A stretch of 64,000 bases of DNA from Streptomyces sp. SJL17-4 (GCF_036826855.1 NZ_CP104578.1:8180501-8244500), one strand, 5' to 3'; positions 39,298-47,913 are shown, counted from the stretch's first letter. The notes: generated by a model from the letters alone, not told the origin. Made by a program: numbers and translations.

Positions 39298-39834
39298 TCA
39301 GTACGCGTGTCCCACGTGGGCGATGGCCTGCTTCAGCAGCGCCCCACGACCGTCCGGCATCTCGCTCTGTACGGCGGGGGAGGCGGCTTCCTGCGGGCTG
39401 AACCAGACGAGGTCCAGAGCGTCCTGCCGCGGGCGGCAGTCGCCGCTCACCGGCACGATGTACGCCAGCGAGACCGCGTGCTGGCGAGGGTCGTGGTACG
39501 GCGTGATGCCCGCCGTGGGGAAGTATTCGGCGACGGTGAAGGGCTGCAGGGAAGGAGGGACGCGCGGCAGGGCCACGGGGCCGAGGTCTTTCTCCAGGTG
39601 GCGTAGGAGTGCGTCACGGACGCGCTCGTGGTGCATGACCCGGCCGGAGACCAGGGTGCGGCTGATGGTGCCGTCCGCACCGATCCGCAGGAGCAGACCG
39701 ATGCTGGTGACTTCGCCGCTGTCGTCCACGCGCACGGGTACGGCCTCGACGTACAGGATCGGCATCTGGCCCCGAGCCGTGTTCAGCTCGTCCGTGCTCA
39801 GCCAGCCGGGTGTGGTCTCTGTCATGTCGGACAT
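39298..39834 (-). CDS. DUF4916/NUDIX-like hydrolase family protein
   Basis: This 178-residue protein matches the actinobacterial DUF4916 group within the NUDIX clan: TPGWLSTDELNTARGQMPIL, YVEAVPVRVDDSGEVTSIG, LLLRIGADGTISRTLVSGRV, SLQPFTVAEYFPTAGITPYHDPRQ and ALDLVWFSPQEA. The canonical NUDIX box (GX5EX7REUXEEXGU) is not intact, so hydrolase activity is uncertain. A TATGAT hexamer sits exactly 6 nt before the ATG at 39834 and no ribosome-binding site is present, so the transcript may be leaderless. An alternative ATG lies three codons in. Confidence 0.82.
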   Translation of the reverse strand: MSDMTETTPGWLSTDELNTARGQMPILYVEAVPVRVDDSGEVTSIGLLLRIGADGTISRTLVSGRVMHHERVRDALLRHLEKDLGPVALPRVPPSLQPFTVAEYFPTAGITPYHDPRQHAVSLAYIVPVSGDCRPRQDALDLVWFSPQEAASPAVQSEMPDGRGALLKQAIAHVGHAY

Positions 39835-40020
39835 CGCTTGATCATACTTACCCGACCATGCCTCGGCCTAGGCCGCGTGTCTGCCAGGCGGGTGGGAGTT
39901 CACGTGTGCGCCCCGCCCTTGGGCGGCTGAGAACCGCACGATCACGCCAGCCGGGAACGGTTCCGGACGAGTTGCGCGGACAATCGGCGACCGTGCTCGT
40001 GGCCGGGCTAGCGTCCGCCC

Positions 40021-40446
40021 ATGTACACGACAAAGAAGCGCGTGATGCGCGCCCTCGGGATCGCGTCCGCCGTGGTGGGGCTCGTCACGCTCGGAACACC
40101 GTCAGTATCTGCTGCCGACGCGCCGTGCAACGAGAGTTATTGGGACTGCGAGATCCACTGGGGCGGGAACACCTATCAGGTGCAGAACAGCCACAACAAC
40201 TCCGACTTCCAGTCGTGGCTCTGGGTCAACGACGAGTCCGCCGACGGTCGTGGCGCCTTCTTCCGGCTCGTTTTCCGGGGCGACCCGGACGGTACCGAAT
40301 ACCGTCGGCCCTGGGACAACGACGGCGCGAACAACGGGGGCTTCGTGACGACGTACACGCGCGACGTCTACGCCTTCAAGGTGTGCGAGGAAGGCAGTGG
40401 CCTGCCTGATGCATGCAGTGGCTGGATCTACCCGCGATCCGTGTAG
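40021..40446 (+). CDS. Small secreted protein of unknown function
   Basis: This 141-residue protein has a signal peptide (KRVMRALGIASAVVGLVTLG, cleavage expected near SVSAADA), giving a mature domain of about 110 residues. It contains four Cys residues (PCNES, WDCEIH, KVCEEG, DACSG), which could form two disulfides, and many Trp and Asn residues (QSWLWVNDESADGRGAFF). I recognise no family; small secreted Cys-containing proteins of this kind are common in streptomycetes. It lies alone, followed by an IS relic on the other strand. Confidence 0.75.
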   Translation: MYTTKKRVMRALGIASAVVGLVTLGTPSVSAADAPCNESYWDCEIHWGGNTYQVQNSHNNSDFQSWLWVNDESADGRGAFFRLVFRGDPDGTEYRRPWDNDGANNGGFVTTYTRDVYAFKVCEEGSGLPDACSGWIYPRSV

Positions 40447-40449
40447 CCC

Positions 40450-40775
40450 CGCCGTAGCCCCGCCGTGGCCCCGGCGACCGCGTGTGAGGGGCCCGTCGGC
40501 GGCACCCGTCAGCCACGTCCTGCACTGCTCGGTGTGCCGGTCGAAGCGGGCGAAGGCTTGGAGCCTGTCCCCGACCTGGGTCAGGTCGGACAGGGCGGGT
40601 AGCCGGTTCCCGGCGAGGCGGTCGCGCCAGGTGCGGACAGTGTCCAGGCGCAGCCCGGTCTCGCGGGCTATGCGCGCGTTGGTGCGGCCGCGCGCCGCGT
40701 GCAGGACGACCTGGGCGCGCTGGCGCAGTCGATGGCACCCTTTCCTGCGGCGTGCCGCGCTGCACGGCTGTTCCG
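40450..40775 (-). pseudogene. Relic of a helix-turn-helix (IS630-type) transposase N-terminus
   Basis: Read on the minus strand, the region encodes HRLRQRAQVVLHAARGRTN, ARIARETGLRLDTVRTWRDR and LAGNRLPALSDLTQ. This is the N-terminal winged-helix part of IS630-like or related transposases. After that the frame loses similarity, no DDE domain follows and no clean ends are visible. It lies immediately downstream of the TetR gene stop and probably marks an old insertion. Confidence 0.5.
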
Positions 40776-40776
40776 G

Positions 40777-41337
40777 TCAGTCGGTGGCGGTCAGTGCCTC
40801 GCGTGCGGTGGTGAGGATCTCCTCGGAGAGCGGGGAGCCATTGGTGGCCCGGGACAGGACGAGTGCGCCGAGCATGGTGCACAGCCGGGTGAGGCCGTCC
40901 TGGTCCTCGGTGTCGAGCCAGTCGGCGAAGTCGCCCACTCCCTGGGTGTAGACGCGGCGGGCCTCGCTTTCTCCGCCGTCGCGGGCCATGTCGGTGGCGA
41001 GTGCGGCGACGGGGCACCCCTCTGCCGCGCTGTCGCGGTGCTCGGCGGAGAGGTAGGTGTCGATCAGCGCCCGCTGGGCGGCGTCACGCTGTCCGGCGTG
41101 CTGATCGAGCCCGTCCCTGTGGTGCTGGGCGAGTTCGCCGAACGCATGGGCGGTGGCTTCGTCGATGAGTGCCTCCTTGGAGGTGAACTGCTTGTAGAAG
41201 CCGCCGTGGGTCATGCCGGCCGCCTTCATGAGGTCGGCGACGCTGACGTGCGTCCCCTGTTCCCGGAACAGGCGGGACGCGGTTTCAACGACCCGCCGGC
41301 GGTTCTCCTCCGCCTGCGCCTGCGATACGCGGCCCAT
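40777..41337 (-). CDS. TetR-family transcriptional regulator
   Basis: This 186-residue regulator has the N-terminal TetR helix-turn-helix: ENRRRVVETASRLFREQG, then VSVADLMKAAGMTHGGFYKQF and KEALIDEATAHAFGEL. The C-terminal ligand domain has GCPVAALATDMARDG, seen in the YxaF/LmrA-type subgroup. The ATG has GGGAGG with a 6-nt spacer. It diverges from an SDR gene across 113 bp that hold a 22-bp dyad, so it probably represses the SDR/quinone-reductase/hydrolase genes and itself. Confidence 0.92.
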   Translation of the reverse strand: MGRVSQAQAEENRRRVVETASRLFREQGTHVSVADLMKAAGMTHGGFYKQFTSKEALIDEATAHAFGELAQHHRDGLDQHAGQRDAAQRALIDTYLSAEHRDSAAEGCPVAALATDMARDGGESEARRVYTQGVGDFADWLDTEDQDGLTRLCTMLGALVLSRATNGSPLSEEILTTAREALTATD

Positions 41338-41386
41338 CGGCCACCTCCCGATTGGATGTCGACTGGCATCTATCTTAGGTCCATGT

Positions 41387-41408
41387 TTAGATTGTAGTCG
41401 TAATCTAA
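41387..41408. promoter_or_regulatory. 22-bp dyad between TetR and SDR genes, candidate operator
   Basis: Arms TTAGATT (41387-41393) and AATCTAA (41402-41408) are perfect complements with an 8-bp spacer. The sequence is markedly AT-rich for this genome and lies midway in the divergent promoter region. It has the size and symmetry of TetR-family operators; binding is inferred. Confidence 0.6.
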
Positions 41409-41450
41409 TCGGTGGGTCGCGTGACGGCGGCCGTGGCGCTGGGAGTGGGC

Positions 41451-42137
41451 ATGGAACTGAAGGACGCGGTGGCAGTGGTCACCGGCGCCAACCGGGGGCT
41501 CGGGCGGCATCTGGCCGGCCAGCTCGTGGAAGGCGGGACCAAGGTGTACGCGGCCGCCCGTCGCCCCGAAACGGTGGACCTTCCGGGTGTCATCCCGCTG
41601 CGGCTCGACGTGACGGACGCGGAGTCGATCCGGGCGGCGGCTCGCACCGCCTCCGACGCGACGCTGCTGGTCAACAACGCGGGCATCTCCACGGGAACGC
41701 CCCTGATGGCGGGCAGCCCGGACGCGGTACGTCTCGAGATGGAGGTGAACTTCTTCGGCCCGCTCGCCGTGACGCGGGCTTTCGCCCCGGTCATCGAGTT
41801 CAACGGCGGCGGCGCCGTGCTCAACGTGCTGTCGGTCCTGTCCTGGCTGCACCCGGCCGGCCTCGGTGCCTACGCCGCGGCGAAGGCCGCGGCATGGGCG
41901 CTGACCGGTGCCGCCCGAGAGGAACTGGCGCCCCGCGGCATCTCCGTCTCGGCCCTGCACGTCGGATACATGGACACCGACATGGCCGCCGGCGTTCCCG
42001 CCGGCCAGAAGACCGACCCCGCCGAGGTCGCCGCCCAGGCCCTGTCCGGCATCGAGCGGGGACTGCCCGAGATCCTCGCCGACGAGACCACCCGGCACGT
42101 GAAGCGGGGCCTGGCCGCATCGCCGTACGCAGCGTGA
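41451..42137 (+). CDS. SDR-family oxidoreductase
   Basis: This 228-residue short-chain dehydrogenase has VVTGANRGLGRHLAG near residue 9, NNAGISTGTPLM near 79, a VLSWLH segment before YAAAK, and LHVGYMDTDMAAGVPAGQK. Its short length and closing GLPEILADETTRHVK resemble the type often regulated by adjacent TetR repressors. The ATG at 41451 has a GGGAGTGG leader and marks the family start. It probably reduces small carbonyl compounds, with the substrate unknown, and is the first of three genes in the same direction with a quinone reductase and a hydrolase. Confidence 0.88.
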   Translation: MELKDAVAVVTGANRGLGRHLAGQLVEGGTKVYAAARRPETVDLPGVIPLRLDVTDAESIRAAARTASDATLLVNNAGISTGTPLMAGSPDAVRLEMEVNFFGPLAVTRAFAPVIEFNGGGAVLNVLSVLSWLHPAGLGAYAAAKAAAWALTGAAREELAPRGISVSALHVGYMDTDMAAGVPAGQKTDPAEVAAQALSGIERGLPEILADETTRHVKRGLAASPYAA

Positions 42138-42263
42138 GGCGCGCCCGCCGCAGCGGTGTGGGGCGCCATGAACCAGCACTGAACACCAGAAAGCATCTCG
42201 TACCGGGGCATCCCGAAACGAGCGGAGATCCCGTCCCTGTGCGGACGAGACAGGGAGACGGCG

Positions 42264-43268
42264 ATGAAGACCTATGTGATCGAGAAGTACGGTGACCAGT
42301 CCGCGGTGCGTGCCGCCGAGATGCCCGACCCGGAGCCGGGCGCCGACGACGTGCTGGTCAAGATCCATGCGGCCAGCGTCAACCCGCTGGACTTCAAGCT
42401 CCGCGACGGCGACTTCAAGCTGATCCTCCCGTACCGCCTCCCTCTCGTGCTGGGCAACGACCTCGCAGGAGTGGTGGTCCGGGTCGGCTCGGCCGTCACC
42501 CGGTTCGCAGTGGGTGACGAGGTCTACGCCCGGCCCGACAAGGACCGCATCGGCACGTTCGCCGAACTCATCGCCGTCCACCAGAACGACCTGGCCCACA
42601 AGCCGGCCACCCTCTCCATGGCGGAGGCCGCGTCCCTTCCCCTGGTGGCTCTCACCTCATGGCAGGCGCTGGTCGAGAGGGCACAGGTCCGGCCGGGCCA
42701 GAAAGTCCTGATCCACGCGGGCGCCGGCGGAGTGGGCACCATCGCCCTCCAACTGGCCAGGCACCTGGGCGCCCACGTGGCCACCACCGCGAGCGCGGCC
42801 AACGCCGCCCTGGTCAAGGAACTCGGCGCTCACGTCGTCATCGACTACCGCGCCCAGGACTTCGAGGAGCTCCTGGACGGCTACGACGTCGTCCTGGACA
42901 CCGTCGGCGGCAAGACCCTGGAGAAGTCGCTGCGGGTCCTCAAGCCAGGCGGGAAGGTCATCAGCATCGCCGGGCCGCCCGACGGGGACTTCGCCCGCGA
43001 GCTCGGCGCGAACGCGGTCCTGCGGCAGGCGATGAAGGCCCTGAGCTTCACGACCCGACGCCACGCCAAGCGTCAGGGCGTCACCTACTCCTTCCTGTTC
43101 ATGAAGGCCGGCGGCGACCAGCTGCGCGAACTCACCCGGCTCATCGACGCCGGAGCGATCCGCCCCGTCGTCGACCGCGTCTTCCCCTTCGGCCAGACCC
43201 GCGAAGCCATGGAGTACGCCGAGAAGGGCCGCGCCAAGGCCGGCAAGGTCGTCGTCGCGATGGCGTGA
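42264..43268 (+). CDS. NADP-dependent zinc-free MDR oxidoreductase (quinone reductase type)
   Basis: This 334-residue medium-chain dehydrogenase/reductase starts MKTYVIEKYGDQSAVR. It has NPLDFKLRDGDFKLILPYRLP, LGNDLAGVVVRVG, and the nucleotide-binding VLIHAGAGGVGTIALQLARH near residue 150, then TVGGKTLEKSLRVLKPGGKV. The zinc-binding Cys set of alcohol dehydrogenases is absent, so it belongs with quinone or enone reductases. A GGAGA leader precedes the ATG. It follows the SDR gene by 126 bp and likely shares the TetR control. Confidence 0.9.
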   Translation: MKTYVIEKYGDQSAVRAAEMPDPEPGADDVLVKIHAASVNPLDFKLRDGDFKLILPYRLPLVLGNDLAGVVVRVGSAVTRFAVGDEVYARPDKDRIGTFAELIAVHQNDLAHKPATLSMAEAASLPLVALTSWQALVERAQVRPGQKVLIHAGAGGVGTIALQLARHLGAHVATTASAANAALVKELGAHVVIDYRAQDFEELLDGYDVVLDTVGGKTLEKSLRVLKPGGKVISIAGPPDGDFARELGANAVLRQAMKALSFTTRRHAKRQGVTYSFLFMKAGGDQLRELTRLIDAGAIRPVVDRVFPFGQTREAMEYAEKGRAKAGKVVVAMA

Positions 43269-43365
43269 GGGCCGGCACTCGCCACACCACCGACAGGCCC
43301 CGGGCAGCGAGAGGACCCCACCTCCCGTCACCGCCCACATCCCCCCACACCCACAGGAACCGACC

Positions 43366-44259
43366 ATGACCGCACCGCGCCGTTCCCCCACCCCCACCCC
43401 CACGCCCACCCCGTCGCACAGGGACGTGCCGACCCGTTCGGTGTCCCTGGGTGGCGTCGACTTCGTCTACCGGCAGCTCGGCCCGGAAGGAGACGGCGTA
43501 CCGCTGATCCTGCTCCACCATCTGACCGCCGTCCTGGACAACTGGGACCCCCGCGTCGTCGACGGACTCGCCGCCCGTCGCCGGGTGATCACCTTCGACA
43601 ACCGCGGAGTCGGCGCGTCGGGCGGCTCCACCCCCGACACCATCGAGGCGATGGCCCGCGATGCGGTGCTGTTCATCCGAGCCCTGGGCTTCGAACAGGT
43701 CGACCTGCTCGGCCTGTCGATGGACGGCTTCATCGCCCAGGTCATCGCCGCCGAGGAACCGCAGCTGGTGCGCAAGGTCGTCCTCGCGGGCACCGGCCCC
43801 GCCGGAGGCCCGGGCATCGACAAGGTCACCGCACTCACCCTCCGGGACATCCTGAAGGGCATCCTGACCCGCAAGGACCCCAAGCAGTTCCTCTTCTTCA
43901 CCGACACCGAACACGGCCGACGCGAAGCACGCGCCTTCCTGGAACGGCTGAAGGAGCGCACGGACGACCGCGACGAAGCCATCTCACTGACGTCGTTCCG
44001 CGCCCAGCTCAAGGCCATCCACCGGTGGGGCCTGCAAGCGCCGGCCGACCTGTCCCGCATCCGCCAGCCGGTCCTGGTGGCCAACGGCGAGAGCGACCGA
44101 ATGGTGCCGAGCGAGAACACCCTCGACCTCGCCGCACGGCTGCCCCGGGGCGAACTCGTCCCCCTCTACCCGGACGCCGGGCACGGCGGCATCTTCCAGT
44201 TCCACGACGCGTTCGTGGCCAGGGCCCTCGCATTCCTCGAAGCACGGCCCGACGCCTGA
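43366..44259 (+). CDS. Alpha/beta hydrolase
   Basis: This 297-residue hydrolase begins with a (PT)n stretch and then FVYRQLGPEGDG. The oxyanion-side motif is LILLHHLTAVLDNWDP, the nucleophile Ser is in DLLGLSMDGFIAQ near residue 122, the acid is in ANGESDRMVP and the His in PDAGHGGIFQ. The nucleophile elbow G-L-S-M-D replaces the more usual G-L-S-M-G, but the triad looks complete. It follows the quinone reductase gene by 97 bp and may act on the same small-molecule class; the substrate is unknown. Confidence 0.88.
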   Translation: MTAPRRSPTPTPTPTPSHRDVPTRSVSLGGVDFVYRQLGPEGDGVPLILLHHLTAVLDNWDPRVVDGLAARRRVITFDNRGVGASGGSTPDTIEAMARDAVLFIRALGFEQVDLLGLSMDGFIAQVIAAEEPQLVRKVVLAGTGPAGGPGIDKVTALTLRDILKGILTRKDPKQFLFFTDTEHGRREARAFLERLKERTDDRDEAISLTSFRAQLKAIHRWGLQAPADLSRIRQPVLVANGESDRMVPSENTLDLAARLPRGELVPLYPDAGHGGIFQFHDAFVARALAFLEARPDA

Positions 44260-44312
44260 CCACTGACGCCCAACCGCGAAGTCGAGCCCCGAAGGACTTA
44301 CGACGCAGACCA

Positions 44313-44360
44313 CTTACTGATCGTTTCAGAATGGGTTGATTCGCAGGTCTTGCACTCGGT
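44313..44360 (+). mobile_element. Orphan end of an IS5-like element
   Basis: The stretch beginning TTACTGATCGTTTCAGAATG closely matches the end of the IS5 relic at 48757 (TAGCTGATCGTCTCAGGATG) and shares the inward GGTT and CGCAGG that follow. No matching partner or transposase lies next to it. It abuts an IS256 relic, indicating nested or sequential insertions. Confidence 0.5.
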
Positions 44361-44408
44361 GATCTTGGTCGGCAGGGTGTCCGACGTGCGTGCCGATCTT
44401 GTTCCCAG

Positions 44409-44719
44409 AAGGCGGTCAAGAAGATCGTGGACGATGAGGATGAGCTGCTGGCTTTCTACGGCTTTTCCGCCGAGCACTGGATTCATCTGCGGACCGCGAA
44501 TCCCATCGAGTCGACGTTCGCCACCGTGCGGCTGCGGGCCAAGGTGACGAAGGGTGCCGGCAGACGGGCGCCGGGCTGGCGATGATTTTCAAGCCGGTCG
44601 AGTCAGCCCACGCCCGCTGGCCTGCTGTGAACTCCTCCCATCTCGTTGCTCTGGTCAGTGCTAAGGCGCGCTCCGAACGCGGCCACCTTGTCAAACGTCC
44701 CAAGCCCCTATCGGCGTGA
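44409..44719 (+). pseudogene. IS256 (mutator)-type transposase, C-terminal relic with frameshift
   Basis: The first frame encodes KKIVDDEDELLAFYGF, then SAEHWIHLRTANPIESTFAT and VRLRAKVTKGAG, the conserved C-terminal catalytic region of IS256-family transposases with the NPIEST Glu. After GAGRRAPG the frame shifts. The correct continuation (MIFKPVESAHARW, then HLVALVSAKARSERGH) runs in another frame to a TGA at 44717. The 5' two-thirds are missing. It is certainly inactive. Confidence 0.85.
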
Positions 44720-44754
44720 GCAGCCTCAGCCGATCCGCAGAAGCTGGGAGGATC

Positions 44755-45321
44755 TCAGGCACTCGCGCGCCGTATGTGCAGGTGGCCATCGCGGGGGAAG
44801 GAGGGCGGTGCCGCGGGCAGGATGGTGTCGAAGTCGTAGCGGCTCTTCTGTGCAACCCGGCACGATGCCAGGTTGTCCACTTGGTGCAGGAGTTCGAGAC
44901 GCTCCAGCCCGTCGGCTTCGAAGGTACCGAAGGCCCAGTTGGTGAGTGCGTCCAGAGCGCGGGAGGCCACTCCCCGCCCGCGAGCGTGCGCCGCGGTCCA
45001 GTAGCCCACTTCGGCCGTCGGTGTGCCGGAGGTGACCCCCTTGAGGACCACGTTGCCCACCAACTGTTCGCGAACTGAACCGGTTGGTGCCTCAAGGACG
45101 GCGAAGCTGAACCGGTCCCAGGTTGCCCAGCCCTGCTGCTGAGCCTGCACCCAGCGTGTCCCGTCGGCATCGTTGTCCACGACAGAGCTCGCCCACCGGC
45201 GCAGTGTCCGATCCCGGCTCACCTCGACCAATGCGGCGACGTCTTCCATGCGCCAGGGGCGAAGAATGAGAGCGGGAGAGACCGGCGACGCGGTGACCTG
45301 AAGTACGACCGGGGCACTCAT
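44755..45321 (-). CDS. GNAT-family N-acetyltransferase (RimJ/RimL type)
   Basis: This 188-residue acetyltransferase has the RimJ/RimL pattern: LILRPWRMEDVAALVEVSRD near residue 20, SVREQLVGNVVLKGV, then EVGYWTAAHARGRGVASRALDA with the acetyl-CoA pyrophosphate loop R-G-R-G-V-A. LERLELLHQVDNLASCRVAQK follows. The final RYDFDTILP differs slightly from the usual GF-x-x-EG. The substrate is unknown. The ATG at 45321 has no ribosome-binding site but has TATGAT exactly 6 nt upstream, so translation is probably leaderless. Confidence 0.88.
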   Translation of the reverse strand: MSAPVVLQVTASPVSPALILRPWRMEDVAALVEVSRDRTLRRWASSVVDNDADGTRWVQAQQQGWATWDRFSFAVLEAPTGSVREQLVGNVVLKGVTSGTPTAEVGYWTAAHARGRGVASRALDALTNWAFGTFEADGLERLELLHQVDNLASCRVAQKSRYDFDTILPAAPPSFPRDGHLHIRRASA

Positions 45322-45395
45322 CAGCCGATCATATGTGGCGGCGTTCTCACCCGATGCCAGCCGCGTCCGCCCTGTGCCGCCGTGTGACCGTCCCG

Positions 45396-46334
45396 TCATT
45401 GCTGTGTCCGGGCGCGCAGAGCCTGGACGGACCAGTCGAACACTGGAGCCAGGCTCTCCGGGGCCGGCCAGCCGTTGACCACTGCGAGCAGCTGGAGGTA
45501 CCGCTCCCTGCGGGGGTCGTTCACGCTCTCCAGCCGAGTCACCAGCCGGCGACGAAGCTCGATGTCGTCGGGGTGGCCGAGGAGGTGCGCGTAGTACGCC
45601 GTGAACTGCGCGACGATCGGATCGGCCTGGGGTGAGGCCGGGTCGATGCCGGCGGTCAGGGCTGGGCCGACCTGGTCACGGACGGCTGCGACGATGTCGC
45701 GGTGCGGGGCCGTCACGTCGCTTCGGGTCTGCTCGGCCGCCTGGTCCTCGGCCATCCGCCGCACGACGGCGCGGAAGCCCGGGTCCAGGGACATTTCGGC
45801 CAGCTCCACCCACGCCTGGACCTGCTCTGCCTCCGGGTTGTCGGGCAACTCGGGGGTCATCGAGCGCATGACCCCCGCGAATGCGGGGGCGGCGTCAAGA
45901 CCGCCGAAGACGGCGTCGAGGAAATCGCCGATCAGACGGCTGCGTTCGTCCTCGGAAAGCCGGGCCAGCTGGTGCATGCGTTCTGTCTCCTCAGGTGTGG
46001 ACCCGCGCTCGGCCACCGCCGTCAGCACCGCGCGCCGCAGGCGCAGGACGCGGATCTGCACCGTCAGTGCTTCGGCGTGCGCCGCGGCGACTTCGGGAAG
46101 CGAGAGCTCGCGGTCCACGACCTTGCGGATCGTGGAGAGGTCCAGTCCCAGCTCGCGCAGGGTCCGCACGAGGTCCAGGCGTGCGACGGCGTCGATGCCG
46201 TAGAGGCGGTAGCCGGCCGGGCTGCGGTCGGTCGGCGCCACGATTCCGCGATCGGAGTAGAACCGAATGGTCTTGACCGTGAGACCGGTCCGTTGAGCAA
46301 GTTCGCCGATCGGGTAGAGCGTGTCGCCGTTCAT
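45396..46334 (-). CDS. MerR-family transcriptional regulator with long C-terminal domain
   Basis: This 312-residue regulator has the MerR winged helix (YPIGELAQRTGLTVKTIRFY, SDRGIVAPTDRSPAGYRLYG), a dimer helix, and an unusually long C-terminal region of about 190 residues (AAPAFAGVMRSMTPELPDNP, SLDPGFRAVVRRMAEDQAAE). That region probably binds an effector; no metal-binding Cys motif is present. The ATG has a GGTGGGG leader. A 19-bp dyad upstream suits autoregulation. It lies downstream of the VanX-like gene but probably has its own promoter. Confidence 0.9.
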   Translation of the reverse strand: MNGDTLYPIGELAQRTGLTVKTIRFYSDRGIVAPTDRSPAGYRLYGIDAVARLDLVRTLRELGLDLSTIRKVVDRELSLPEVAAAHAEALTVQIRVLRLRRAVLTAVAERGSTPEETERMHQLARLSEDERSRLIGDFLDAVFGGLDAAPAFAGVMRSMTPELPDNPEAEQVQAWVELAEMSLDPGFRAVVRRMAEDQAAEQTRSDVTAPHRDIVAAVRDQVGPALTAGIDPASPQADPIVAQFTAYYAHLLGHPDDIELRRRLVTRLESVNDPRRERYLQLLAVVNGWPAPESLAPVFDWSVQALRARTQQ

Positions 46335-46348
46335 GTCCCCACCTTTGT

Positions 46349-46367
46349 GTCTCCCCCTACGGGAGAC
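46349..46367. promoter_or_regulatory. 19-bp dyad in the merR promoter, candidate MerR operator
   Basis: GTCTCCC (46349-46355) and GGGAGAC (46361-46367) are perfect arms separated by 5 bp, 15 bp before the merR ATG. On the minus strand the dyad overlaps the end of a TTGAGT hexamer, as is usual for MerR operators placed between promoter elements. Confidence 0.6.
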
Positions 46368-46495
46368 TCAAGTCCCTTCGCCTGCCGGCAGGCAACCACT
46401 CCTCATCCACAAGTCTTGACAATTCTTCTTGCCGGGCCAGGGCGGGCGGCTCGCCGTCGGTGTGCTGCCCGGGCCGGAACAGAAGGTCTGGCCGG

Positions 46496-47158
46496 TCAGC
46501 TGCGCGGGTCGAGCTTCTTGGGACCGTAGAGGGCTGCGGCCTTTCCTGTGAGCAGGGCCCAGTAGCGGTCCCCGAAGGACCAGTGCCACCACTCGGTGGG
46601 GTAGTTCACCAGTCCCGCGGCCGTGAGGACGGTGCCCAGCAGCTTCCGGTTGGCGCGGGCCTCCTCGCTGATGTTCGGGGCGTGGGTGTAGCAGGCGCCG
46701 GCGCTCTCCTCCGGGTCCGCGTTCATGCGCGTGCCCAGGTCCAGCTCGTGTCCGTCGGCATCGGCGAGGGTGAGGTCTACGGCCGCGCCGGCGCTGTGCG
46801 GCGCGATGCCGGGTGGTGACACGTACCTGCTCGCCGCCGAGTGGATCTCATGGGGGGACCAGCCGGGGTTGGCGGCTCGTAGCAGGCCGGCGTACTCCTC
46901 GAAGTACTCCCGCTGGAGGGAAGGCGGCCGGTATCCCTCGACGAACAGTAGCCGTATGCCCACCGGAAGCATCGTCTGTGCGGTGAGCAGCCGTTCCAGC
47001 ACGCCTTCCCGCAGGTGGGCGAAGGCGTCCGCCGGGTCCTGCTTGCGGGTGTCGACGAGCAGACGGCCGCCGAGGCGGACGTCCACGAGGCGTTCGCCGG
47101 TCTCGGCCACGGGCACGGCGGCGACCTTCGGGTCCGACATCAGCACGATCGCGTTCAT
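46496..47158 (-). CDS. D-alanyl-D-alanine dipeptidase, VanX/DdpX-like (M15)
   Basis: This 220-residue zinc peptidase carries the VanX signatures: RLLFVEGYRPPSLQREYFE near residue 70, the HxxGxAxD zinc site HSAGAAVDLTL near 120, and the catalytic and second zinc site TEWWHWSFGDRYW near 187. It would cleave D-Ala-D-Ala or related dipeptides; free-standing copies in streptomycetes may serve wall turnover rather than glycopeptide resistance, since no VanH/VanA genes are nearby. I chose the ATG at 47158 (AAGGA leader). An alternative ATG at 47173 overlaps the stop of the acetyltransferase gene (ATGA), so the two are coupled either way. Confidence 0.88.
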   Translation of the reverse strand: MNAIVLMSDPKVAAVPVAETGERLVDVRLGGRLLVDTRKQDPADAFAHLREGVLERLLTAQTMLPVGIRLLFVEGYRPPSLQREYFEEYAGLLRAANPGWSPHEIHSAASRYVSPPGIAPHSAGAAVDLTLADADGHELDLGTRMNADPEESAGACYTHAPNISEEARANRKLLGTVLTAAGLVNYPTEWWHWSFGDRYWALLTGKAAALYGPKKLDPRS

Positions 47159-47169
47159 GGTGCCGTCCT

Positions 47170-47718
47170 TCATCCGGTCGGTGTGGTCGAGGGGCGCACG
47201 CCGAACCACTGCTCGGCGCCGTACTCCTCGAATCGCTCGACCTCGGTGAAGCCCAGCTTCGCCGCGAGGCGCATCGCGCGGTCGTTGGCGCTCCGGGTGG
47301 AGAGCACCACCGGTTCGCCAGGGCGCGCGCCGGCGAACCAGTCGAGTGCCGCCGTGCACGCCTCGAAGGCGTACCCCCGGCCCCATGCCTCCGGCAGGAA
47401 CAGGAAGCCGAGTTCGGCCTCCCCGGCGTCGGGGCGGACGTGCCCCCGGCGCTGGGCACTGCGGGGGTCGAGCGTGATCGTGCCGATCATCGTTCCGTCG
47501 AGTGCGACCACGAAAAAGCCGGGGCGTCGGCCGGGTACTTCGGGCATCGCGCGTTCGAGTTCGTCGCGAGGCCGGGCGCCGCCGATGTAGGCGCCCACCT
47601 CGGGCGAGGCGAACAGTTCGACGAACACCGCACGGTCCCGGGCCTCGGACGCGCGGAGCACGAGCCGTTCGGTCGGTATCGGGACGGGCGGCCAGGCGAT
47701 GGTTCCGGGTTCGATCAC
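47170..47718 (-). CDS. GNAT-family N-acetyltransferase
   Basis: This 182-residue acetyltransferase has PTERLVLRASEARDRAVFVEL near the start, SPEVGAYIGGARPRDELERA, IGTITLDPRSA, and the acetyl-CoA motif ELGFLFLPEAWGRGYAFEAC. SANDRAMRLAAKLGFTEVE is the canonical RimJ/RimL end block. The GTG at 47718 is the best start by homology, although its ribosome-binding site is weak. It overlaps or nearly abuts the VanX-like gene, suggesting one transcript. The acceptor is unknown. Confidence 0.85.
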   Translation of the reverse strand: MIEPGTIAWPPVPIPTERLVLRASEARDRAVFVELFASPEVGAYIGGARPRDELERAMPEVPGRRPGFFVVALDGTMIGTITLDPRSAQRRGHVRPDAGEAELGFLFLPEAWGRGYAFEACTAALDWFAGARPGEPVVLSTRSANDRAMRLAAKLGFTEVERFEEYGAEQWFGVRPSTTPTG

Positions 47719-47913
47719 GGAGGGGAACCTATCCCACGCCCCGTGGGAACGACCGGCGGAGAAGCCCGGCTGCTGCCTGGTGGTCTTCTCCAGAGGTCTG
47801 CAACCGGGACCGCTTCGGCACGCGTGTCGATGATCAGAGAAGCGAGCGCAGAGCGGAATCGGCGGGCCGGCGAAGCGAGCGCGGGACGGCGAACGGACGG
47901 AAGGTGACACAGC

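Noticed and set aside
46496..47158. Glycopeptide-resistance cluster
   Set aside because: Only a VanX-like gene is present; no VanH, VanA-type ligase or VanRS genes lie in the window.
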